Below are positions 8,551-15,571 of a stretch of 24,112 nucleotides of DNA, piece by piece. This stretch comes from Deltaproteobacteria bacterium. Lineage in GTDB: Bacteria; Desulfobacterota; Desulfobacteria; Desulfobacterales; C00003060. The first letter of the stretch is position 1; each line of letters opens with the position of its first letter. Made by a program: the position numbers and the translations under genes. Under the pieces are notes generated by a model, which worked only from the letters and a program-made list of their open reading frames with translations, did not search any database and was not told the DNA's origin. The DNA lies in NCBI GenBank assembly GCA_019309245.1, contig JAFDGP010000015.1, positions 1 through 24,112 on the forward strand, written 5' to 3'.

Positions 8551-8816
8551 AGACCGATCTCCGGTTAATATCTAACCAGGTTTTTCCCGGCGGAGGACGC
8601 GATTCCATGCCGCCGAGCTGGCAGAAAAAAGCCTTGTTCATATTCTTTTTGCACCGGCCGCGTAATTTTTCCGAAAGGCTATAGGCCATTGGGTGCGTAC
8701 GGCCATTGCGTATGCTCGGCCGGAATCCCAGCGCCTTGAGGAAAAATTACCCGACTGGCGGTGGCGCCAAGGTTGGCACTTTCATAGATCGTCTCCAAAA
8801 CCCGCCCCCCCGGTTG
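8551..8816 (-). other. 266-base gap between two operon genes, no convincing gene
   Basis: This is one of the two longest gene-poor stretches in the window. The frame of the upstream 205-aa protein stays open for 45 codons past its TAG, meets a second TAG, then stays open about 38 more codons to a TAA. The implied peptide has no domain I recognise. A short direct repeat, CAATGGCC, occurs twice about 17 bases apart. No clear terminator, promoter or structured RNA was seen. It may be the remnant of a gene or an untranslated spacer. Confidence 0.35.
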
Positions 8817-9434
8817 CTACGCCCTGGTCATGCCGATGACCCACAAAGTGTAAAATGCAATCAAGGCCGTGCCCCATAACATGGCCTTTCGGGCCTCAAG
8901 GCCGGCCGTTCCTCGAGTCAGGGCATAGCCGATAAAACCAAAGGCACTACCGATCCACCCAACACAGCCAGCCACCACCACGAGCGCCCAAAAGGAATCC
9001 GGCATGGCATCTTTTGCAGGAACGACCTCGGGCGTCCGATTTTCGTTCCCGGATACCTTTGCGCTTAAGACCGAAATCCTGGCGTCGCATCGCCGGATCC
9101 ACTCCGTTCCCGGAGTATAGAGGCTGCGCGAGGCATAATATCCCCGACGTATGGTCCGCAGGGCAATCAATGCCAGTGAAATGTTCGCCTCTTTTTCGGC
9201 CCGCCGGGCCACCACCCACAGGCGTTCAGCCGCTCGGGCCGGATAGGGATTCAGTGGGGCGTACCAACGCAGCGCGCGATCATAGTACGCGATGGCCTTG
9301 ATGTGATCTTTGGTGCGCAGAAATTGTTCTGCTTTATCAAAGTTGGCGCGCGCCTCCCAGAGAACCTTTACCCAGACCCCTGCGGCCAGTACGCCGGCCA
9401 AGGCCGTGATCAGAAGTGCCTTTTTAAGAAACAT
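8817..9434 (-). CDS. Hypothetical membrane protein with TPR-like middle and two C-terminal helices, 205 aa
   Basis: I do not recognise a named family. An N-terminal membrane helix (residues 5-23, ALLITALAGVLAAGVWVKVL) is followed by a helical region of about 100 residues. That region opens with NFDKAEQFLRTKDHIKAIAYYDRALRW, spaced like a tetratricopeptide repeat. A polar linker around residues 120-145 leads to two further helices (about 148-170 and 184-202). The first helix is probably an anchor and not a cleaved signal, placing the helical region in the periplasm or cytoplasm depending on topology. It lies between a GT-C-like protein and the 56-aa membrane protein on the same strand. The ATG at 9434 has only a weak upstream GGA. 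The stop lies next to a run of seven C (8805-8811), a place where an indel would change the C-terminus. Confidence 0.7.
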   Translation of the reverse strand: MFLKKALLITALAGVLAAGVWVKVLWEARANFDKAEQFLRTKDHIKAIAYYDRALRWYAPLNPYPARAAERLWVVARRAEKEANISLALIALRTIRRGYYASRSLYTPGTEWIRRCDARISVLSAKVSGNENRTPEVVPAKDAMPDSFWALVVVAGCVGWIGSAFGFIGYALTRGTAGLEARKAMLWGTALIAFYTLWVIGMTRA

Positions 9435-9576
9435 TCCAACTCATCAGCAAGAAAAATATCCTGTGGCTGCCTCCGGTTTGTGGGGCCTGTCAAAAGACCG
9501 CACCCCCGCCTCCAGCTCCGGTCCCAATTGTTGATTTCCATACCGCAGCCAAATCGCCCTTCGCGTTGTTTTTTTG

Positions 9577-11295
9577 TCATTTCTGCATGTCTGCATGTTT
9601 TGTACCGTCCATGTCGCTGGTCTGAAGCATTGCCGGACGAAATCCCTTTTCTGGATCAAAAGGAATGTCGTGTTTCTTGTAATAAGCGACGATTTTTTTT
9701 AGATTCATGCTGTTGTGGTCGTTGGCCTTGAGGTACATGCTGGATGCGGCATCGTCAAAGATGCGGATCCATCTGCGGCCGAGAGGGGGGCGATCCTGAC
9801 CGGGGAACTTTTTGAGCAGGACGATATCGAATCCATAGTGCGCCAGCAGCTTTTTATAGCCGGGATACCGGAACTGAATCATCATGGCGTGAATGAGCTT
9901 GGTTTCCCCATGCAGGTCGCTTCGGGTGTCAATAAAGGGCTTGTAGTACGGCAACAGATGATAGGCCAGATAGCCCCCCCATTCAATAGGATTATAGAGC
10001 CTGCCGGACAGGTCGGTCTGTTTCAGGATACGGGTGGCCGTGGTCGGATAGTTGATCGCTTCGATTTGATGGGTCAGGTTATAGGGGACCCGATGAATTC
10101 CTTCAAAGAGCCAATAGCCTCCTGAAACAGCCACCCCGGACCACAAGATGACCGCCACGAGGCCCTTCTGCCCTGGGGTTCCGAGGGCCCGGATCCATGG
10201 GCGGCCGTGCTTTAGAACCAGCACGAGCGGGATGAAAAGGAGCCAGACGAAGCGGGCGGCCTTGACGGCCATGGCACACATCATCACACCGATCAGGAGA
10301 TCTTCCAGGGGCCAGGGCCTTCTTGCGGCACAACAGAGTGAGAAAACCAGAACAAACAGCCCGATTACTGCAATCATCAGGGCCTTCATCAGCCACGGGA
10401 AGGACAGGGTTCCACCGGTGACGGCCTTTAAATACGGACTTTGCAGTGCGTCGAACACGGGCTGCCACTCGAAGATATATCGCTTAACCACGGACGTTGT
10501 ATCAAAGATATACGCATATACGTGCAGGCCCTGGGGGCTCATGAGTGAGGCGGCTAAAAAGAGCACCATCAGGAATACCGGATTATACCCACCAGTCGAG
10601 CGGGCGAAAAATCGGCCGGCCGGTGTATATCGTTCCACCATCCGGGATGCGATCACCACCGCGAGCATGATCCCGGCAAGGATCATAAACGGATGAAGGT
10701 TGATCCACAAGACGCACAGCACAAACCAGGCAACATACCCTGCGCGGCCGGGCCGTTTTTCAACCGTCAGATAACGGACGTAAAAAAAGCTCAGAAGGAC
10801 AAGTGAAAACAATTCCGGCCTGATCAGATACCGGGTCCGAAACAAATAGGCGCAACAAAAAAGGGCCAGCAACGCACTGGACAAGCGGCCGGAGAGTCGA
10901 AGTGCGCCCCAAAAGATGAATCCTAAGGCCGCGGACACGAGCAACACCCTGAGGATGCGCACCCCGTTTAGGCCGAATGCGCGATGAACCAGGTAAAAAA
11001 GGACCTGAGACAACCACTCGTGATGAACCAGCGTTCGACCGTTTGGATCGCACAAGGGGTCTGTTTGCGGCAACGTGAGGCCGTGTCGAACGATATATTC
11101 GCCCATTTTCAGATGGACCCACAGATCATAGGAAAAGACCGGTTTGTAGAAGATCGTACCCAGGGCCACAATCACGACGAGAAAAAGCACAGCCGAGGTC
11201 TTTGCAGGTACAGCATCCACGCTGCCGGTTGTGCACGGCAGGGGCCTTAAAGAAGCGGTGCCGGTATGGCGTGCCCTGTTTGGCAAGGACATCAT
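9577..11295 (-). CDS. GT-C-like polytopic membrane protein of unknown specificity, 572 aa
   Basis: About ten membrane helices fill residues 35-400, followed by a soluble C-terminal domain. The first outer loop carries YDLWVHLKMGEYIVRHG and HHEWLSQVLFYLVH. The Asp-Leu-Trp-x-His and His-Glu-Trp residues recall the catalytic loop of GT-C transferases. The C-terminal domain has NPIEWGGYLAYHLLPYY and PFIDTRSDLHG, a pattern of a widespread uncharacterised membrane protein family. It probably acts at the inner membrane on a lipid-linked sugar; donor and acceptor are unknown. The ATG at 11295 directly follows the TAG of the DUF362 gene, in the same frame. The first 30 residues are polar and unlike the family, so a GTG about 25 codons in (VDAVPAKTS) may be the true start. 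Ends with TGA. Confidence 0.78.
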   Translation of the reverse strand: MMSLPNRARHTGTASLRPLPCTTGSVDAVPAKTSAVLFLVVIVALGTIFYKPVFSYDLWVHLKMGEYIVRHGLTLPQTDPLCDPNGRTLVHHEWLSQVLFYLVHRAFGLNGVRILRVLLVSAALGFIFWGALRLSGRLSSALLALFCCAYLFRTRYLIRPELFSLVLLSFFYVRYLTVEKRPGRAGYVAWFVLCVLWINLHPFMILAGIMLAVVIASRMVERYTPAGRFFARSTGGYNPVFLMVLFLAASLMSPQGLHVYAYIFDTTSVVKRYIFEWQPVFDALQSPYLKAVTGGTLSFPWLMKALMIAVIGLFVLVFSLCCAARRPWPLEDLLIGVMMCAMAVKAARFVWLLFIPLVLVLKHGRPWIRALGTPGQKGLVAVILWSGVAVSGGYWLFEGIHRVPYNLTHQIEAINYPTTATRILKQTDLSGRLYNPIEWGGYLAYHLLPYYKPFIDTRSDLHGETKLIHAMMIQFRYPGYKKLLAHYGFDIVLLKKFPGQDRPPLGRRWIRIFDDAASSMYLKANDHNSMNLKKIVAYYKKHDIPFDPEKGFRPAMLQTSDMDGTKHADMQK

Positions 11296-12357
11296 CTAGG
11301 AACGCAGCCTGCGGTGTGCCGGGATATCATCTACCAGTGCGAACCTTGTTCGGACCGCAGAAACACGCTCCCCCCGCTGGCGAATCCCGGCTTCGTTCAC
11401 GGGCCCCAGGATCAGCGAGGCCGCCGCCAGGTACGTCACCTTTTCCGGTGCGATATCCATGATCCGGCAACAGGTCGCATCCACGGCGGTAAGGTTTTTC
11501 CCCAGGACCAGGACTCCCGCGTGCTTGGGACGTCCCATGATCGGCCCGTCTCCTTCCATGCCAAGAATTCCATCCACAATGGCCAAGTGCGGCCGCACCA
11601 CCGCATTGATATCCAGGATACACGGTTCGATCCCGGCCATATGCAGCGCGTTTTTCGGCCACCCGTAAAACGCACCCGGCATCACCCCGAACAGGTTCTT
11701 CATCGACAAGGTGACTCCCACCCAATGATGGGTCTTCATCTTTGCCATGGATACAATCCAGTCGGCCCGAGCCAGGGTGACCGGCAAGGTCAGTCTGTTG
11801 AGCCGCGATATCCGGCTGGTGTTTGAGACCGTGACCCAGTTGTCGTAGTTGAGATCCACAAAGGGAATGTGTTCCCGGTACAGGAGGTCGGCCAGACCGG
11901 ATTCCTCCAGCACCAGGATGGAGTCCCGGGTATGTCCGGGGCCCTCAGCGACGACTACCGTGGTGGCGCCGAGCCTGCGAAAGGTTCCCGCGGCGGCCAG
12001 AACCACCGCAGGATGGGTGTTAATGTGTCCGGTACCGATGTGGGTCTCCACCAGGTTCGGCTTGAGCACGATGTTTTTCCCTTTGATCATTCGGGACGTG
12101 ATCCCGAGCTCTTTGAGCGCTGAGCCGATCACGGACGTCAGATTGCCGTCATAGCTCGCCGCTTTTGCGATAAACGTCTCGGAGACGGCTCCTCTGGCCG
12201 TGTTTGAGGCTGCATGGGCCGCAATCCGGCGACAATACCCGGCAAGAATTCCTCCGGATAAAAGGGCTCCGCTTCCGGCAAGAAGCACCTTTAAGAACCG
12301 GCGCCTGCTCTCGGTAGCCGTCTTGTCCATCATGTTCTTGGCCGGATCGATATTCAT
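11296..12357 (-). CDS. DUF362 family protein with Tat signal peptide, 353 aa
   Basis: The start at 12357 is chosen because its ATG overlaps the TGA of the upstream gene (ATGA) and puts a twin-arginine signal at the N-terminus: SRRRFLK at residues 17-23, followed by a hydrophobic stretch (VLLAGSGALLSGGILAG). The longer open frame upstream is only a shadow of the neighbouring gene. The body has KNIVLKPNLVETHIGTGHIN, MAKMKTHHWVGVTLSMKNLFG and ILGMEGDGPIMG, characteristic of DUF362. No CxxCxxC ferredoxin-type cluster, found in some DUF362 proteins, is present. Tat export implies folding, perhaps with a cofactor, before transport to the periplasm. The enzymatic role is not established. The context is an envelope glycan operon, next to a squalene-cyclase-like repeat protein. 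Confidence 0.85.
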   Translation of the reverse strand: MNIDPAKNMMDKTATESRRRFLKVLLAGSGALLSGGILAGYCRRIAAHAASNTARGAVSETFIAKAASYDGNLTSVIGSALKELGITSRMIKGKNIVLKPNLVETHIGTGHINTHPAVVLAAAGTFRRLGATTVVVAEGPGHTRDSILVLEESGLADLLYREHIPFVDLNYDNWVTVSNTSRISRLNRLTLPVTLARADWIVSMAKMKTHHWVGVTLSMKNLFGVMPGAFYGWPKNALHMAGIEPCILDINAVVRPHLAIVDGILGMEGDGPIMGRPKHAGVLVLGKNLTAVDATCCRIMDIAPEKVTYLAAASLILGPVNEAGIRQRGERVSAVRTRFALVDDIPAHRRLRS

Positions 12358-13226
12358 GGCGATTCTCCCATGGCTTGCGTGAGGCAGTCGGGCTCGAAAA
12401 AAGCTACCAGAAGCAACGACAGCAAGGCCGTGTCGAACAGACCGTAACGCTGTTGGCGTTGTAGGGCCTCGACAATCCACGAAAAGGCTGCTGGCGGCCG
12501 GTTTCCCCACGCTGAAAGGGCCAGGACCCCCCAGCCGAGCGACAATGGGGATCGAATCGTCTTGATCGCTTCTTTCAGGTATTGAAGGCTCACGGTGACA
12601 ATGGTCTCCGGTACCGTCATGGCCAGCGCGCCCAAGGCCATGGCCGTGCAGGCCGGCATGGGGCGCAAGATTTTTCCGAACACGCGGGTATTGCCGTAGT
12701 TCCAACCACCGTCTGGCAATTGTCTGTCCAGCAGCAACCGCTTTCCCTCCAGGACCCGCTCGTGGTCGTGGTATCCGGCCGACCGCAGGGCGATTAATGC
12801 CAGGGCTGTCGGTTGAACCCATGCGTGGGTGTCCGCCGTCCAGGACCAGCCCTTGATATTCGTATCGTGGGCGATTGGAGATCCCTTTTTTCTCGGCCAA
12901 TGCGTCCCCGTGCACTGCAAAAGAAAGGCCACCGCACGCGCTCGGGCATTCTCAAAGGCCGCTGATCCCTGCCACGCAAGCACAGCGAGCGCAGTGGGCC
13001 AGAAGGCCCCGGGATGCCCGGCGTCGAGGCTGATCCGGCCGTCGGTGGCCTGGTTTGTCATGAGCCGTTTTTGGGCTTTTAAGACGAGATCCGGCGTCTC
13101 GCCAGCTGCCCGGAGGGCCAGAATCGCCCACGCCACAGCATCGGGGCGGGAAAATCCACCCTCCTGAAGGCAACGTGTCTGAAGCTCTCGCACATAGGGC
13201 TTTATTGAGGGATCTGCGTTGTTCAT
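12354..13226 (-). CDS. Prenyltransferase/squalene-cyclase-like repeat protein (alpha-toroid), 290 aa
   Basis: The protein is built of repeated helical pairs of the terpenoid cyclase/prenyltransferase alpha-toroid type. A QW-like repeat reads RQLPDGGWNYGNT (168-180). WSWTADTHAWVQPTALALIA (127-146) and earlier FSRPDAVAWAILALRAAG repeats support the same fold. There is no DxDD cyclase motif and the length is less than half that of squalene-hopene cyclase, so it is probably not a hopanoid cyclase. No signal peptide or membrane helix is evident. The ATG at 13226 is chosen because it overlaps the YfhO stop as ATGA and follows GGGAGG; the open frame further upstream is a shadow. Its own TGA overlaps the DUF362 start the same way, so the two are tightly coupled and may act together. 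Confidence 0.78.
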   Translation of the reverse strand: MNNADPSIKPYVRELQTRCLQEGGFSRPDAVAWAILALRAAGETPDLVLKAQKRLMTNQATDGRISLDAGHPGAFWPTALAVLAWQGSAAFENARARAVAFLLQCTGTHWPRKKGSPIAHDTNIKGWSWTADTHAWVQPTALALIALRSAGYHDHERVLEGKRLLLDRQLPDGGWNYGNTRVFGKILRPMPACTAMALGALAMTVPETIVTVSLQYLKEAIKTIRSPLSLGWGVLALSAWGNRPPAAFSWIVEALQRQQRYGLFDTALLSLLLVAFFEPDCLTQAMGESP

Positions 13227-15571
13227 CGAGCCTCCCGTTTGTTGAGGCCTAAACGGATCCTGCTCGCGATGAGTATTATGACAAGAAAAAACGCGGTTGC
13301 GGATATCCACAGCCCGGCCGTAAACGATACAGGACGATACTCGAAACGGATCAGGTGGCGGCCCTTCCTCAGGGGTACGGCCCTGAGAATGTAGTTCGCG
13401 GGCATGATCTCGTAATGGTCCTGCCCACTTTTTGCCAGTGATTGGGCCCGCCAGCCCCGGCAGTAGGCGTCCGTGATAACCAGGATCGCAGTTTCCGACA
13501 GGTCGGCTTTCACGACAAAGTAGTCGGTCGCGCTTTCCATGACGGCCACCCGTCCCTTTTCCCCCGAAGGTACAGGGTGTACCGAAGGCGGGGTTTCCAG
13601 GATGACCTCTTTTCCGGGATCAAAGGCGGGATCTTCCATGTACCGAAAGATTTCGTCCCGGTCCGGCACCACAGTGTACTGCCCGACCAACAAAAGGCGG
13701 GGCAGCGCGCTATCATTGTCAATAATGCCGATCCTCGCTTTTGATGGAATAAAGCCGAAACGGCAGCGAAGCATGCGGTAAAGGTGGTGAAAGCGCGAAA
13801 AGGAGACATATTGGCTTGCTTTGTCTGGATTGCCCCCCTGTGTAAAGGTCATGAATTCCGCATAGCGTTTGAGGACCATGGAATCGTATCCCCAGATGTC
13901 GTAGCGATCGAGCACCATCGCGCTGTCGGGGGCTTTGAGGTTGAGGATGCGATAGTCTCCCGGGTTTTGTTTCAGCACCCTGTCGATCTGCGGAACCTGC
14001 AAGGCCTGCAGATCAAAATGGGCCAAGGACGACCTGGCAATGACAAACGGTTCGATAATCGCCAGAAGGACAATCGCCGAAATCAGGCCCGTCGACCTAC
14101 GAACAGCGGCAAGCAGGCCTGTCATGAGGAGCAACACGGCCGAGGAAAACATCAGGGCGTCGGCTGCCGAGGTGCCGGCGTTACAGACAAATTCAGGGTC
14201 CAGGATACGGGATTCGGAAAGATAGGACTCTCCAGTATTGTAGACCGCATGCATGATTCGTTGCCATACGTGGCCGGGAACCGAAGCCGAGACTGAAAAA
14301 TGCACAAACAGACCTGCCGCACCAATCAAAACAGCGCCCGAGGAAACAGCCAAAAGGCCTTTTTTGCCGATGCTGTCCATATTGAGTATTTCGTGCAGTC
14401 CGATCCCCGCCAGCATGGCTATAAAGAGTGAGGCCTGAAAGATGAACTTCGAATTTCCCCTGAACACGTCAAACCCCGGCACCCAGCGGAAGACGAGCTT
14501 GAACAACGGCGTGTGTCTTCCAAGGGCTAGGATGAGCAATAGTCCCGCCATGGTGGTCGAATAACGCCTGAGTGACTTTTCCCCTCGAAAAGCGCCGATC
14601 AAGGCGAGAACAAAGGAGGCCAAACCCATGTACAAAGTCATTTCCCACCGGTGATACCGACCCCAGTAGGCAATGTTTTTGCCGTCCCCGAAAAGGTTCG
14701 GATTCAGCAGCGTAGCGAGGTTTTCAGGCGGGAAGGAAAAACTCCCTGCAAATTCTAAAGAGACCCCCCCGCTTCGCACGCTTTGCTGGGCTACGTCGAT
14801 GCCGGGGAGCAGTTGGACCGCCCCCAGGCACAGGGCTCCCAGATACACCCCGAAAAAGGCGATGAGGATGCTTGCCCGGTGTTGGGTCTTGATGATTCGA
14901 AGACCGACATAGAGGCCTGCAGCCACGGCCGTGTAGAATAGATGCTGCGGATATCCCGCCAGGATTTGCATGGTGACAGCCCCGACACCTACCAGCGCCC
15001 ATCGGAACGAGGGTTTTTCAAACAATCCGTCCAGGGACAAAAATATCAGGGGTGCCCAAGTCATGGTGCACAAATGAGGCAGATGCCCTGCCTCAATATG
15101 CATGAAATAGGCTCCCGAGAACATCAAGGCAACGGCGGACACCAACGCCGCCATGGGGTGCAACCCGCGGTGAGCCGCCCAACCATACATGAAAAGTCCA
15201 AGAAGAAACACATGGAGGGCGATGCTGACATTGACAGCCCGGGCCAGCGGCAATATCAGAAAAACCGCGTTCAAGGGGTAAAACAAGGCGGACTGAAATC
15301 CTCCCAGGAAAGGCATCCCGGAAAAGATATGAGGGTTCCAAAGCGGTAGATTCCTCTGGCGCAGTTGGCCGAACCCGAAATCGCGCCAGTAGGCGAACTG
15401 CCTGAACAGATCCGTATGGGCCTTTGACAGGACCACAGCCTTTGAGGAAAAAAGCACATCGGCAAAAACGGCGATGGTCAGGGCCAGCAAAAGGACGGCC
15501 GCACTCAGGGTCGGCATGGCCCCGAGGGCCTTGGGTGAAAAGGATCGAGGGCTTGAATCGGGTGTGTTCAT
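13223..15571 (-). CDS. YfhO family membrane protein (GT-C-like), second of a tandem pair, 782 aa
   Basis: The protein has about a dozen membrane helices and then a soluble C-terminal domain ending in another helix. The family block LPLWNPHIFSGMPFLGGFQS (75-94) lies in the first outer loop after TDLFRQFAYWR. Near the end it has DAYCRGWRA and LRKGRHLIRFEYRPVSF, typical of the beta-rich C-terminal region of YfhO. Bacillus YfhO is a GT-C enzyme that modifies lipoteichoic acid using a polyprenyl-phosphate sugar made by a GT2 partner (CsbB). In a Gram-negative the acceptor must differ and is unknown here. The start at 15571 overlaps the stop of the upstream YfhO (ATGA); the longer open frame beyond it is not real. 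It shares architecture, but only moderate identity, with its upstream neighbour. Confidence 0.85.
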   Translation of the reverse strand: MNTPDSSPRSFSPKALGAMPTLSAAVLLLALTIAVFADVLFSSKAVVLSKAHTDLFRQFAYWRDFGFGQLRQRNLPLWNPHIFSGMPFLGGFQSALFYPLNAVFLILPLARAVNVSIALHVFLLGLFMYGWAAHRGLHPMAALVSAVALMFSGAYFMHIEAGHLPHLCTMTWAPLIFLSLDGLFEKPSFRWALVGVGAVTMQILAGYPQHLFYTAVAAGLYVGLRIIKTQHRASILIAFFGVYLGALCLGAVQLLPGIDVAQQSVRSGGVSLEFAGSFSFPPENLATLLNPNLFGDGKNIAYWGRYHRWEMTLYMGLASFVLALIGAFRGEKSLRRYSTTMAGLLLILALGRHTPLFKLVFRWVPGFDVFRGNSKFIFQASLFIAMLAGIGLHEILNMDSIGKKGLLAVSSGAVLIGAAGLFVHFSVSASVPGHVWQRIMHAVYNTGESYLSESRILDPEFVCNAGTSAADALMFSSAVLLLMTGLLAAVRRSTGLISAIVLLAIIEPFVIARSSLAHFDLQALQVPQIDRVLKQNPGDYRILNLKAPDSAMVLDRYDIWGYDSMVLKRYAEFMTFTQGGNPDKASQYVSFSRFHHLYRMLRCRFGFIPSKARIGIIDNDSALPRLLLVGQYTVVPDRDEIFRYMEDPAFDPGKEVILETPPSVHPVPSGEKGRVAVMESATDYFVVKADLSETAILVITDAYCRGWRAQSLAKSGQDHYEIMPANYILRAVPLRKGRHLIRFEYRPVSFTAGLWISATAFFLVIILIASRIRLGLNKREAR

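Noticed and set aside
8384..8689. A 101-aa minus-strand frame covering the small membrane protein
   Set aside because: It is Cys/Arg/Gly-rich and is an out-of-frame reading of the better supported 56-aa two-helix protein.
9410..9580. A 56-aa frame starting with an ATGA overlap at the end of the 572-aa protein gene
   Set aside because: It overlaps the start of the 205-aa protein gene, is rich in Arg, Trp and Gly without any pattern, and has no ribosome-binding site beyond the coding end.
12358..12915. N-terminal extension of the DUF362 frame upstream of 12357
   Set aside because: It lies opposite the conserved frame of the alpha-toroid gene, is compositionally unlike protein, and would bury the Tat signal. 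The ATGA overlap fixes the start at 12357.
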